The notes: a model not told the origin generated them from the letters alone. Counted from the stretch's first letter, positions 7,103-16,130 are shown. The stretch: DNA of 34,610 nt from WHSM01 sp050701635 (GCA_050701635.1 JBOGDF010000009.1:1-34610), one strand, 5' to 3'. A program made the numbers and translations.

Positions 7103-8572
7103 GTGGCCAGGTGGGTGGAGGCTGTCTGGAAGCCGGATCTGTCACTGCCGGGTGGGCGACGTGCGCGACAGTCCTTCACGTACCGCGCCTTCGTCCCGGG
7201 TGAGCTCGACGCGGCGGGGTTGACCTTCACTGCGGCCACGGCGGCGGACATCGCCGACGCCGAGGCGGCGATCGCGGTCGCCGACCGTGGCGAGCACCTG
7301 GTGGCGATGGAGATTCTGTCGCGGCTGCTGCTTCGTAGCGAATCGGTCGCCTCTAGCCGGATCGAGGGGCTGGTCTGCAGCCAGCGCCGGCTCGCCGAGG
7401 CGGCGTTCGCCCCCGAGCACGCGGGGGAAACCGCCCGCCAGGTGCTCGCCAACATCGCGGCGATGCGCCGTGCCATTGAGATCGGGGCCGGGCGCAGCGA
7501 GCTGACGGTCGACGACATCCTCGAGATGCACGCGATCTTGATGCGGGAAGATCGAGCCGCTGCACGCCATGCCGGGGTCTTCCGCACTCAGCAGAACTGG
7601 ATCGGTGGTCGAAGCGACAGTCCACGCGAGGCGGCCTTCGTCCCGCCGCCACCGCGATACGTCGAGCCGCTGATGCGAAACCTGGTGGCGTTCCTCAACC
7701 GAGACGATCTTCCAACGCTGGCCCAAGCAGCGATCGCGCACGCCCAGTTCGAGACGATCCATCCGTTCGTCGACGGCAATGGCCGCGTCGGACGCTGTCT
7801 GATCCACACCGTCATGGCGCGCCGTACGCTCGCCTCGAAGGTGCTGGTCCCGGTCAGTCTGGTGCTCGCGGCGCAGGGGGATCGCTACATCGAAGGGCTG
7901 GTGGACTTTCGCGAAGGTCACGTGGACGAGTGGTGTGGCGGCTTCGCGGCGGCCGCGAAACTCGCGATCGACGGCACGACGCGATTCGAACAGGAGCTCG
8001 CCGCGATGATCAGCCGGTGGCGGATCGAATCGCAGGCCCGACCGAGCTCGCACCTCTGGGCTGCCTGCGAGCGTACGGCGGTGACTCCGGTGTTCACGGT
8101 GGCGTCGCTCAGTGACGATCTGGGCTGCTCCACAACCGCCGCCACCGAGGTGGTCGAGCGGTTGGAGCAGATCGGGACGGTGGCGCAGGTGAGCCTCGGA
8201 AAACGCAACCGCGTCTACCTCAACCGCGCGGTGCTGCGGCTGCTCGACGACTTTGAGCGTTACCTGCTGACCGACGGCGACGGCGAGTCCGGCAAGCTGC
8301 CCGTCTCGGCGCGGGCGAAGACCGCGATCCCGCCGCCCGTGCTTCCCTCGGTGGAGCATGCCGTACTGGAGTTGTTTCCCGTTGGCGCCGGACCAGCCTC
8401 GGCGACGACACTCGCTGGTATCACGGGGTTCCGCGGCGACCAGATCCGGCCCGTCATGCGGAGGTTCGCGGAGGATGGTCTCGTCACCGCCACGGACGAC
8501 CGGCACTGGGAGCTGTCATCGAAAGGTCACCGGCTTCGTGCCATGCTCCGGGCAGCTGACCACCGGCGCTAG
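7103..8572 (+). CDS. Fic family protein with C-terminal winged helices
   Basis: Fic proteins transfer AMP or another nucleotide-derived group to hydroxyl side chains of target proteins. This 489-residue protein has the complete active-site loop HPFVDGNGRVGR (His220). It also carries an N-terminal inhibitory helix motif, SSRIEG (Ser84, Glu88), so it is a class II, self-inhibited Fic. Residues about 330-385 look like a winged helix (VASLSDDLGCSTTAATEVV). A second winged-helix-like segment is at about 415-485 (TTLAGITGFRGDQIRPVM), which is longer than the usual Fic-plus-one-wHTH layout. GTG 7103 has no ribosome binding site but sits correctly behind a -10 for a leaderless mRNA. No antitoxin gene is adjacent, consistent with built-in inhibition. 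The stop shares a CTAG with the convergent STAS gene. Confidence 0.9.
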   Translation: MARWVEAVWKPDLSLPGGRRARQSFTYRAFVPGELDAAGLTFTAATAADIADAEAAIAVADRGEHLVAMEILSRLLLRSESVASSRIEGLVCSQRRLAEAAFAPEHAGETARQVLANIAAMRRAIEIGAGRSELTVDDILEMHAILMREDRAAARHAGVFRTQQNWIGGRSDSPREAAFVPPPPRYVEPLMRNLVAFLNRDDLPTLAQAAIAHAQFETIHPFVDGNGRVGRCLIHTVMARRTLASKVLVPVSLVLAAQGDRYIEGLVDFREGHVDEWCGGFAAAAKLAIDGTTRFEQELAAMISRWRIESQARPSSHLWAACERTAVTPVFTVASLSDDLGCSTTAATEVVERLEQIGTVAQVSLGKRNRVYLNRAVLRLLDDFERYLLTDGDGESGKLPVSARAKTAIPPPVLPSVEHAVLELFPVGAGPASATTLAGITGFRGDQIRPVMRRFAEDGLVTATDDRHWELSSKGHRLRAMLRAADHRR

Positions 8573-8964
8573 TTCTGGGCGGCCTGGTCGCGGATGGTGA
8601 ACTGCTGGCGCAGGCCGGTGACCTGCAGCAGGCGTACCAGCATGTCGCTGACGTTGGTGAGGACCAGCGAGCTGCGAGCGCGCGCCGCGGTATGACTGAG
8701 CACCACGAGCGTCCCGAGGCCCTGCGAGTCGCAGAACGTCACGCCGCCCATGTCAAGCACCAGGCGCGACGGACTGCCGTCGAGGGCATCTTCGACCGCC
8801 GAGCGCAGCCGGGGGACTGTGCCGATGTCCAGCTCCCCGGTCATTGCCACGACGGTCTCGTCCGGCTCGTGGCGTACCGAGATGTTCAAGTCGGGGCGCA
8901 CCACGTCGTTCAGGGTAACCCGAGTTGGATCCATGGTCCCACCGTGCCCCGCAGTTTCGTACAT
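8569..8964 (-). CDS. STAS-domain anti-sigma factor antagonist
   Basis: This 131-residue single STAS domain is of the SpoIIAA/RsbV type. In this family a switch kinase phosphorylates the Ser of DSQGLG, and the unphosphorylated form releases the sigma factor. The sequence shows GELDIGTVPRLRSAV, LVLDMGGVTFCDSQGLGTL (phosphorylatable Ser about 80) and C-terminal LRQQFTIRD. ATG 8964 follows AGGAGGT by about 11 bases. A GTG at 8973 is too close to that site, and an ATG at 8934 has a weaker one. Candidate partners are GHKL anti-sigma proteins such as the one at the left edge. A relic of a close paralogue lies at 6,881-6,952. Confidence 0.9.
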   Translation of the reverse strand: MYETAGHGGTMDPTRVTLNDVVRPDLNISVRHEPDETVVAMTGELDIGTVPRLRSAVEDALDGSPSRLVLDMGGVTFCDSQGLGTLVVLSHTAARARSSLVLTNVSDMLVRLLQVTGLRQQFTIRDQAAQN

Positions 8965-8992
8965 ATCGGGCACGCACCTCCTGATACGACAA

Positions 8993-9022
8993 CCGGCCAG
9001 GTTCCGTACGGAACCTGGCCGG
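8993..9022 (-). terminator. perfect 30-bp palindrome, probable terminator
   Basis: Each 15-base half is the exact reverse complement of the other (CCGGCCAGGTTCCGT and its partner). It lies 45 bases past the stop of the minus-strand MscS-like gene and just upstream of the STAS ribosome binding site. A hairpin without a U tract is common for actinobacterial terminators. A dyad-binding operator for the STAS gene is the alternative. Confidence 0.6.
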
Positions 9023-9066
9023 CGGCCGAGTTGAGTCCGCGTACCGGGTAGGACGCGGCGTGTCGG

Positions 9067-9936
9067 TTACCGGTCGTACGACTGCCCACGGTACGTGGCC
9101 GACTGGGCCTCCTGCGCCGCGTGGTGTGCCGCGGTCTGGCCCTGCGGGGGCTGACCCTGAGCGGGCTGGCCCTGAGCAGGCTGACCCTGGCTACCGTACT
9201 GGCCCGCGTACTGCGAGGACGCGTACTGCTGCTGCGCGAACGCCTGCTGCTTCTGGCCGGCGTTGGCATCCAGCTGGGCCTTGACGTTGCCGGCCTCGCC
9301 CTCGGCCTTGGTGAGCATCCGCTCCCAACGGTCCCGCATCGGCTGGATCAGACCGCCGCCGACACCGACCACCGCGATACCACCGATGGTGGCGAGGATC
9401 GTGATCAGCACCGGCATGGTGACCGTCATCGCGATGCCGACCTGGTTCAGCGCGGCGATGATGCCGAGCCCCAGGATGAAGACCTGCGCGATGGTGCCGA
9501 GCATCCTGCTGTACGACAGGCCCCCCAGCGCCGAGCTGATGACGTCCTTGACGGCGCCGGCGATACCGGCCGCGATCATCACGATCAGCAGTGCGACGAA
9601 CGCCCGCGGCAGGAATGCCACGATCGCGGTAATGATGTCACTGACCGGGTTAGGCCCGAAGACACCGAACGCGAACTGCAGTGTGAACAGCAGCACCGCG
9701 TAGTAGACCAGCTTGGACAACAGCTGGCTCGGGTCGTACGTGCCCATCCAGCGACGCATTCCGCTGCGCTCGATCAGCCGGTCGAAGCCGACCCTGTTCA
9801 GCAGTTTGTCGAGGACCCGCGCAAGCAGTTTCGCGACGATCCAACCGACAACGAGAATGACCAGAAAGATTGCGATCTTTGGTGCCAGGGACACTACCGT
9901 GTCGAGCATTCCCTGCAGGCTGCGGCCGATGTTCAT
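9067..9936 (-). CDS. CmpX/MscS-like conserved-TM-helix membrane protein
   Basis: This 289-residue protein belongs to the mechanosensitive-channel-related family built from repeated conserved TM helices. Hydrophobic segments are at about 18-38 (IAIFLVILVVGWIVAKLL), 75-95, 105-135, 150-170 and 172-200. The last ends in a Gly-rich stretch (IGGIAVVGVGGG). The family's D-K-L-L-N-R-V-G motif follows the first helix. The C-terminal 75 residues are cytoplasmic-looking and Gln/Gly/Tyr-rich, with Q-G-Q-P-A repeats. The canonical MscS beta domain is absent, so a classic channel role is uncertain. ATG 9936 follows GGGGGG by about eight bases; the longer frame upstream is arginine-rich leader. Confidence 0.82.
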   Translation of the reverse strand: MNIGRSLQGMLDTVVSLAPKIAIFLVILVVGWIVAKLLARVLDKLLNRVGFDRLIERSGMRRWMGTYDPSQLLSKLVYYAVLLFTLQFAFGVFGPNPVSDIITAIVAFLPRAFVALLIVMIAAGIAGAVKDVISSALGGLSYSRMLGTIAQVFILGLGIIAALNQVGIAMTVTMPVLITILATIGGIAVVGVGGGLIQPMRDRWERMLTKAEGEAGNVKAQLDANAGQKQQAFAQQQYASSQYAGQYGSQGQPAQGQPAQGQPPQGQTAAHHAAQEAQSATYRGQSYDR

Positions 9937-10222
9937 CGGCGTGACCCCCCTTTCTCCATTGGCGGCCGGAACCGCACACCGGCTCCTCCGACGCCGGCCC
10001 ACCCCGCCTTGTTGTGCGTGACTCCGTGTGGTGGCTCCCGTTCCCCCCAGGAGCGCACCCGAAGATCAGCTAAACATGGAGCGTACGCATATCACCCGGT
10101 TTCAGCCACCAGAACCGCTCAGGTCGAGTTAAAAACTTCCTTGCCCCGTCTGTGGCTACATGATCACTATGTCGGAGTTCAGCCCTTAGAGGGACACTCT
10201 GTAGTGGTCTACGGTCGATACG

Positions 10223-11125
10223 TCAGGCGGACTTGCGGCGCCGTTCCGCGGTCTTCTTCGCCGCCTTACGAGGCTTCGCGGCCGCCTTCTTCGCCGGCTT
10301 CGAAGCCGCCTTGGAGGCGGCCTTCTTCGGCTTTTCCTCACCGCCGGAGCGACCCGCTTTGGCGCGTTCCACGCTGGCCCGCAGCGCCGCCATCAGATCC
10401 ACCGCGGCCGGCTTTTCCTCCTCGGGTTCGACCGCGACGACTTCCCGGCCGGCGACTTTCGCATCGATGACTTCCTGCAATGCTGCGCGGTAGTTGTCGA
10501 CATATTCATCGGGATCGAAATCGGCGGTCATCGAATCGATCAGCGACTCGGCCATCGCCAACTCCTGCGGCCGCGGCGAGATGTCCTCCTCGAGGAACTC
10601 GAATTCGGCGGTACGCACCTCGTCCGGCCACAGCATGGTGTGCATGACCAGTACGTCATCGCGTACCCGCAGCACGGCGAGCTGTTCCCGCTGCCGGATC
10701 GCGACCTTCACGATCGCCACCCGGTCGGAGTTTTCCAGCGCGTCGCGCAGCAGCACGTACGGCTTCGCGGCCTGGCCGTCGGCGTCGAGGTGGTAGCTCT
10801 TCGCGTACAGGATCGGGTCGACCTGCTCCGCCGGTACGAACTCCAGCACCTCGATCGCCCGGCTGGTCGGCAACGGCAGCTCGGCGAAGTCGTCATCGGT
10901 GAGGATCACCGTCTCGCCGCCGCCCAGGTCGTACCCCTTGGCGATGTCGTCGTAGGTGACCTCTTCGCCGTCCACCTCGCAGACCCGCTTGTACCGGATC
11001 CGGCCGCCATCGGTGCGGTGCACCTGGTGGAACCGGATGTCCTTCTCTTCGGTGGCCGAATACAGCTTCACGCCGATCGACACCAGCCCGAACGAGATAG
11101 CACCCTTCCAGATCGCCCGTGGCAT
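10223..11125 (-). CDS. ku: Ku protein, non-homologous end joining
   Basis: Bacterial Ku forms a homodimeric ring on double-strand DNA ends and recruits LigD-type ligase and polymerase. The 300-residue length fits the family. The start MPRAIWKGAISFGLVSIGVK is characteristic, followed by the Ku core (FHQVHRTDGGRIRYKRVCEV, KSYHLDADGQAAKPYVLLRD, MLWPDEVRTAEF). The last 45 residues are a Lys/Ala-rich tail (KKAASKAASKPAKKAAAKPR), as in other actinobacterial Ku proteins, where such tails aid DNA binding. ATG 11125 follows GGAGAG. It is divergent from the ligase gene across a 94-bp gap, so the NHEJ genes probably share a regulatory region. Confidence 0.96.
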   Translation of the reverse strand: MPRAIWKGAISFGLVSIGVKLYSATEEKDIRFHQVHRTDGGRIRYKRVCEVDGEEVTYDDIAKGYDLGGGETVILTDDDFAELPLPTSRAIEVLEFVPAEQVDPILYAKSYHLDADGQAAKPYVLLRDALENSDRVAIVKVAIRQREQLAVLRVRDDVLVMHTMLWPDEVRTAEFEFLEEDISPRPQELAMAESLIDSMTADFDPDEYVDNYRAALQEVIDAKVAGREVVAVEPEEEKPAAVDLMAALRASVERAKAGRSGGEEKPKKAASKAASKPAKKAAAKPRKAAKKTAERRRKSA

Positions 11126-11207
11126 ACCGGCTCTCCTTCCGTACCCCCGCTAAGTTAATCCGCCCCGCGACTTTATGCCGACAGCATCGCATCTCGGGGC
11201 CGGTGCT

Positions 11208-11213
11208 TACGAT
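11208..11213 (+). promoter_or_regulatory. leaderless -10 element of the ligase gene
   Basis: TACGAT lies exactly six bases before GTG 11220. No ribosome binding site is present, so the transcript probably begins at the start codon. This supports GTG 11220 over the in-frame ATG at 11175, whose first 15 codons lack the local third-position G/C bias. Confidence 0.5.
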
Positions 11214-11219
11214 CATTGC

Positions 11220-12173
11220 GTGCCTGGTGTGCCGATTCGGCCGATGCTGGCGACCGCGGGAGTGCTCCCGGTCGGCGATGACTGGGCGTACGAGTTCAAA
11301 TGGGACGGGGTACGCGCGATCGCCGCGCTGGCCGAGGGCCGGGTCCGGCTGTACGCCCGCAGCGGCGCCGAGATCACCGCGGCGTACCCGGAGCTGGCGC
11401 CGCTCGGCAAGGAGCTGCCGGACGCGGTGCTGGACGGCGAGATGGTCGCCTTCGACGCCGCCGGCCGGCCGTCGTTCGAGCGGCTCGCGGAGCGGATGCA
11501 CGTACGGGACCCGGCCAACGCGGCCCGGCTCGCCGTCACCACCCCCGTGATGTACGTGATCTTCGACCTGCTGCGGCTGGACGGGCTGGAGCTGATCGCG
11601 GCGCCGTACCGGGATCGGCGGGCTGCCCTCGACGAGCTCGAGCTGGCCGGTCCGCACTGGCAGGTGTCACCGATGTTCGACGACGGACTGGCGACGGCCG
11701 ACGCCAGCGCCGAATTCGGGCTCGAGGGCGTGATGGCCAAGCGACTGTCGTCGGTGTACCGGCCGGGCGCCCGTACCAACGACTGGGTCAAGGTGAAGCA
11801 GGTCAGCTCGATCGACCTGGTGGTCGGTGGCTGGCGGCCCGGGGAGCGTCCGCTCGGCGCGCTGCTGGCCGGCGAGCCGCAGCCGGACGGCTCGCTCCGG
11901 TTCCGGGCCCGGGTCGGCGGCGGCCTGGCCGACAAGATGATCCGCGAGCTGTTGTCGCAGCTGGAGCCGCTACGCCGGCAGGAGAACCCGTTCGGTGGCA
12001 GCATCCCCCGGGAGGACGCCCGCGGCGCGGTCTGGGTCGAGCCGCGGGTGGTGGTGGAGATCGCGTACGGCAACGAAACCAGTGTCGGCCGGTTGCGGTT
12101 TCCGCGGTTCCTGCGGCTGCGTCCGGATCTGAGCGTGGAAGACCTGAGGGGTGGTACGGGTGCCGAAAAGTAG
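11220..12173 (+). CDS. ATP-dependent DNA ligase (LigD ligase-type)
   Basis: This 317-residue stand-alone ligase has the catalytic Lys27 in EFKWDGVRA (motif I). Further motifs are RLYARSGAE, LDGEMVAFD (motif III region), GLEGVMAKRL (motif IV), WVKVK (motif V) and a C-terminal OB fold (LVVGGWRPGE, RFPRFLRLR). It would seal nicks after end processing in NHEJ. The polymerase is a separate overlapping gene downstream, and no LigD phosphoesterase domain is seen here. The start is discussed at the promoter entry; ATG 11175 is the alternative. The gene ends 14 bases inside the polymerase gene, indicating an operon. Confidence 0.93.
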   Translation: MPGVPIRPMLATAGVLPVGDDWAYEFKWDGVRAIAALAEGRVRLYARSGAEITAAYPELAPLGKELPDAVLDGEMVAFDAAGRPSFERLAERMHVRDPANAARLAVTTPVMYVIFDLLRLDGLELIAAPYRDRRAALDELELAGPHWQVSPMFDDGLATADASAEFGLEGVMAKRLSSVYRPGARTNDWVKVKQVSSIDLVVGGWRPGERPLGALLAGEPQPDGSLRFRARVGGGLADKMIRELLSQLEPLRRQENPFGGSIPREDARGAVWVEPRVVVEIAYGNETSVGRLRFPRFLRLRPDLSVEDLRGGTGAEK

Positions 12174-13080
12174 CCGGGTACGGGTCGAGGTGGACGGTCG
12201 CGCGCTGGAACTGTCCAATCTGGACAAGCCATTGTATCCGGAGTTCGCGAAGGCCGAGGTGATCGACTACTACACCCGGGTGGCTCCCGTACTGCTGCCG
12301 CATCTGGCAGACCGCCCGGTGACCCGGCTGCGCTTCCCGGACGGCGTGAACGGGCAGAAGTTCTTCGAGAAGAACGCCCCGATCCACACCCCGAAGTGGG
12401 TACGTACCGTCGAGATCCCCTCGCCCGGCTCGTCGCTCGGACGGGACACCGTCGACTACATCATGGTCGACGAGCTGGCCGCGCTGGTGTGGCTGGCCAA
12501 CCTGGCCGCGCTGGAGCTGCATACTCCACAGTGGACGGTCGGCGGCCGGTCGGGTAAGGCCGAGCTGTCCGAGCACCGCCCGGACCGGCTGGTCTTCGAC
12601 CTGGACCCGGGCGCACCGGCCGGCCTGCCGGAGTGCCTCGAGGTGGCGTTGCTGCTGCGGGAACGGCTCACCCAGGATGGGCTGGAGGCGTACCCGAAGA
12701 CCAGCGGTAAGAAGGGCATGCAGCTGGTCTGCCCGGTCTCCGGGTCGCAGAGCGATGACGAGATCTCCGGGTACGCCCACGAGCTGGCGCGCGCGATCGA
12801 GAAGGACCACCCCGGCGAGGTGGTGTCCCGGATGCTGAAGAAGCTGCGCCCCGGCAAGGTGTTCATCGACTGGAGTCAGAACAACGCCGCGAAGACCACG
12901 GTGACCCCGTACTCGCTGCGCGCCGAGCAGACCCCGACGGTGTCCACGCCGCTCACGTGGGAGGAGGTCGAGGCCAGCGGCGCCCCGCGTTTCACCGCCG
13001 CCGAGGTGCTCGACCGCATCGAGGAGTACGGCGACCTGATGGCCCCGGTCTGCGAGCCGGGCCCCCGCGTACCCGAGTAG
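12160..13080 (+). CDS. LigD-type primase-polymerase for NHEJ
   Basis: This 306-residue archaeo-eukaryotic-primase-like polymerase domain fills gaps at broken ends. It carries LSNLDKPLYPE, FFEKNAP, VDYIMVDELAALVWLANLAA, the metal-binding pair in VFDLDPG (Asp147 and Asp149), TSGKKGMQL and KVFIDWSQN (third carboxylate). I chose GTG 12160 because GAGGGG lies about eight bases upstream; GTG 12151 is in frame but sits on that site. It overlaps the ligase gene by 14 bases. A 57-bp piece of it (12,918-12,974) recurs at 24,345-24,401. Confidence 0.94.
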   Translation: MPKSSRVRVEVDGRALELSNLDKPLYPEFAKAEVIDYYTRVAPVLLPHLADRPVTRLRFPDGVNGQKFFEKNAPIHTPKWVRTVEIPSPGSSLGRDTVDYIMVDELAALVWLANLAALELHTPQWTVGGRSGKAELSEHRPDRLVFDLDPGAPAGLPECLEVALLLRERLTQDGLEAYPKTSGKKGMQLVCPVSGSQSDDEISGYAHELARAIEKDHPGEVVSRMLKKLRPGKVFIDWSQNNAAKTTVTPYSLRAEQTPTVSTPLTWEEVEASGAPRFTAAEVLDRIEEYGDLMAPVCEPGPRVPE

Positions 13081-13287
13081 TCCCGGTTCGCGGGTATCGG
13101 TGGCGGCTGTCCGGATAGCTGACGGTGATGCCAGCGGTCGGTTCGGCTGGGTGTTGCCTGATTCGTACTAGCAGTTTGTGACTTCCCTTGTGGCGCGCCG
13201 ACGGAGTGCCTTAGCGTTCCGGCACCCCATCGCCGTTGAGTCTCGGCTCACCACCGGGATCGGCGTGGCGGGTACGGGAGGTCCATC

Positions 13288-16104
13288 GTGTTAACTGCCC
13301 ACAGGGCCGGGTTGCGTGCTGCCCGGCCGAAGGTTTCCTCCACTGTTCGCAGCCTGACCGCTGCTGTCTCAGCGGCGGTGTTGGCTGCCGGTCTGGTAGC
13401 GAGCACGCCGTCCGCGTGGGCGGCAAAGCCGCCGGCGCTCAAGGCGCCTGCCCCGGTCGCCGCGTCTGCCGCGGCGGAGGACGCGCAGTCGCCGTCGGAG
13501 GAAGCGACAGCGTCGCGTCGGGCGCGTCAGTACGGGCAGCGGGTGGAGATCGCGGGGAAGACCACCGAGACCGGGCAGGTGTTCGCTGAGCCCGATGGCA
13601 CGTTCACCGCGGAGTTGTCGGCGGAGCCGGTGCGGGTGCGTCGTGATACCGGTTGGGTGCGGGTGGACACCACGCTGCGTACCCGAGCTGACGGCCTGGT
13701 GGCGCCGGTGGCGGCGGCGTCGGACGTGGTGTTTTCCGGTGGCGGCACGGGGCCGCTGGTGCGGATGGGACGCGACGGTAGACAGTTGGCGTTGACGTGG
13801 CCGACGCGGTTGCCGCGTCCGGTGCTGACTGGTGATTCGGCGACGTACCGGGATGTGTTGCCGGGTGTGGACCTGGTGGTGACGGCGCAGTCGTTGGGGT
13901 TCACGCACGTGCTGGTGGTCAAGACCCGGGATGCGGCGGCCAACCCCGACCTGTCTCGCCTCTCGTACGGGGTCGAGGTGTCCGGTCTGTCGTTGCGGGG
14001 TCTGGACGGGCGGCGCTTCGAGGCGGTGGATTCCGCGGGCACGGTGTTGTTCGGGACCGAGGGTGCCCGGATGTGGGACTCGACGCGGGCGTCCGGAGCT
14101 GTGGTGTCTGATGTGGACGGTCCTGGGCTGGGTGCGCGGACCGCGGCGGTGGGTGTGGAGACGGGCAGTCGTTCGGTCGCGCTGGTGCCCGATCAGGGGC
14201 TGTTGATTGGGGCGGCGACGACGTACCCGGTGTTTGTGGATCCGCCGGTGAAGGAAGTGTGGAAGGCGGCGTGGAACCTGGTCCGCAAGGAGTCGCCGTC
14301 GACGAACTACTACAACCAGCAGGGCGCCGACGCGAAGGTCGGTTACGACGGCTGGCAGTACAGCGGTACGTACCGGAGTCTGTTCCGGTTCGACCTGACG
14401 CCGGTGCATGGCGCGACGATCCTGGACAACACCCGGTTTTCGATCAAGCTGGATCATTCCGGGTCGTGTGGGGCGACGGCGGCGGATTTGTGGTTGACGA
14501 AGTCAGAGGTGCATGAGGCCACTTGGGGTTCGTGGGTGGAGGGGCAGTTCTGGGAGAACCTGGGCCGTGATTACGGCAACGCTAATGAGGCCGGCGGCTG
14601 TGGTTCGATCCAGCCCGACATGCAGCTGGTGTACGGCACCGCGCAGCTGCGTTCGGCGGTGCAGCGGGGCGCGAACGGTTCCTGGGGACCGTCGGGTTCG
14701 CACTGGATGGGTCTGGGCCTGCGGGCGCCGAGTGAGAGCGACCGCGAGCAGTGGAAGAAATTCATCCCCGGTACGGCGAAGCTGACCATCAACTACAACC
14801 ACACGCCGAACACCCCGACCAACCTGGCGATCCAGCCGTGCGCCTCGCAGTGCGCCTCCCCGGCCATCACGAGCTCGCTTCGGGCCGAGTTGTCCGCGAA
14901 GCTGTCGGACCCAGACCGCACCACCCTGCGGGGCAATTTCGAGGTGTGGAACGCCGCGAAGACGACGAAGGTGGCGTGGACCAACTGGTCGGCAACTGGC
15001 GTTCCCAACGACGGGATAGCGAGGTGGCAGCAGAACACATCCCGGGCCGATGGCCAGACATACCACTTCCGGGTACGCGCGTGTGACGACACGACGTGTG
15101 GACCGTGGTCGTCCTGGTTCACGTTCACCAGCGATGCGACCAACCCGTCCATGCCGACCGTGTCCTCGGACGTTTACCAGGAAAACCAATGGGGTGGCGG
15201 GATCGGTATCACGGGGACCTTCGAGTTTGGGCGGAACGGCGCGACTGACGTGGTGAAGTACCTCTGGTCGCACGGCGCGTCGTACACGCCGCCTACGGAG
15301 CCGGCTTTCCCGGATTCTGGAGGAAAGGCGAGCGTGCCGGTGACGCCCACCCGTGAGGGGGATCAGTGGGTGTGGGTGCAGAGCGTGGATGCGTCGGGCA
15401 GAGGTTCGGACATCAAGGCGTACGCGTTCAAGGTCAATCCACCAGCCGACCTTGCAGGCTGGTGGAAGTTGGACGAAGCATCGGGAACGACCGCGATCGA
15501 TAGTTCGGCATCGGGCAATCACGGCACGCTTGGTGATGGTGTGTCGTGGGAGGCGGGCAAGGTAGGCGGCGCCGCGCAGTTCACCGGTGCTGGGTGTATC
15601 ACCAGCGTGCGGCAGGCGTTGGTCACGGATGGCTCGTCCACCGTGATGGCGTTGGTGCGCCTCAATGACGATGCGCGCGGGCAGGACCGCACGGTGATCA
15701 GTCAGGACGGCAGGTATCGCAGCGGGTTTGAGCTCAAGTACAGCCAGAGCGACAACGCATGGGCGGTAGTGATTCCGGCATCGGACTCGTCCGGCACGGT
15801 TTCGGAGGCGAAGAAGTTGGGGCCGCCCCCTGTTGACCAGAACAACTGGACTCACCTTGCCGCGGTCTACGACGCGGCCACCCAGACGATCCAGCTCTAC
15901 GTCGATGGCCAGCCGGTGGATACCCCGATTCCGGCGGTGGGATGGCTCGCCTCGGGGCCGCTGCGGATCGGCGGCGCGGGCAGTACCACAAGCACCACGG
16001 TTCGGAACGTGTGGGCGGGAAGCATCGACGACGTGCGCATTCACCCCCGGGCGTGGAGCAAGGAAGAAGTCAATCAGTTCTGGCTCAAGAACTACTCCGG
16101 CTAG
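13288..16104 (+). CDS. secreted DNRLRE / LamG-like protein paired with RHS toxin
   Basis: This 938-residue exported protein has a twin-basic then hydrophobic signal peptide with probable cleavage near residue 46 (TPSAWA/AKPP). The N-terminal third is beta-rich (VRRDTGWVRVDTTLR, LVVTAQSLGFTHVLVVKTRD). A DNRLRE-like region is at about 310-505 (YRSLFRFDLTPV, ATWGSWVEGQFW). Fibronectin-like segments follow at about 510-715, then a LamG/concanavalin-type jelly roll at about 717-935 (LAGWWKLDEASGTTAIDSSA, WTHLAAVYDAATQTIQLYVD). GTG 13288 has GGGAGGT upstream. The RHS gene begins 26 bases after its stop, the usual actinobacterial pairing. Its role may be surface binding or RHS shell assembly, which is inference. 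Confidence 0.86.
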   Translation: MLTAHRAGLRAARPKVSSTVRSLTAAVSAAVLAAGLVASTPSAWAAKPPALKAPAPVAASAAAEDAQSPSEEATASRRARQYGQRVEIAGKTTETGQVFAEPDGTFTAELSAEPVRVRRDTGWVRVDTTLRTRADGLVAPVAAASDVVFSGGGTGPLVRMGRDGRQLALTWPTRLPRPVLTGDSATYRDVLPGVDLVVTAQSLGFTHVLVVKTRDAAANPDLSRLSYGVEVSGLSLRGLDGRRFEAVDSAGTVLFGTEGARMWDSTRASGAVVSDVDGPGLGARTAAVGVETGSRSVALVPDQGLLIGAATTYPVFVDPPVKEVWKAAWNLVRKESPSTNYYNQQGADAKVGYDGWQYSGTYRSLFRFDLTPVHGATILDNTRFSIKLDHSGSCGATAADLWLTKSEVHEATWGSWVEGQFWENLGRDYGNANEAGGCGSIQPDMQLVYGTAQLRSAVQRGANGSWGPSGSHWMGLGLRAPSESDREQWKKFIPGTAKLTINYNHTPNTPTNLAIQPCASQCASPAITSSLRAELSAKLSDPDRTTLRGNFEVWNAAKTTKVAWTNWSATGVPNDGIARWQQNTSRADGQTYHFRVRACDDTTCGPWSSWFTFTSDATNPSMPTVSSDVYQENQWGGGIGITGTFEFGRNGATDVVKYLWSHGASYTPPTEPAFPDSGGKASVPVTPTREGDQWVWVQSVDASGRGSDIKAYAFKVNPPADLAGWWKLDEASGTTAIDSSASGNHGTLGDGVSWEAGKVGGAAQFTGAGCITSVRQALVTDGSSTVMALVRLNDDARGQDRTVISQDGRYRSGFELKYSQSDNAWAVVIPASDSSGTVSEAKKLGPPPVDQNNWTHLAAVYDAATQTIQLYVDGQPVDTPIPAVGWLASGPLRIGGAGSTTSTTVRNVWAGSIDDVRIHPRAWSKEEVNQFWLKNYSG

Positions 16105-16130
16105 CAGAACACCCCACGGAGGGTTGCGCG

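Noticed and set aside
9121..10470. 449-codon plus-strand frame across the MscS-like gene and the end of ku
   Set aside because: It is antisense to two well-supported genes, and its product is Arg/Asp-rich without motifs.
11175..11219. ATG 11175 as the ligase start
   Set aside because: There is no ribosome binding site, codon bias is poor, and a -10 element lies inside this stretch; it remains an alternative.
13081..13287. Terminator or promoter in the gap before the LamG gene
   Set aside because: Only a 6-bp CCCGCG/CGCGGG stem and a TACTAG near 13,167 are seen; both are too weak to report as features.
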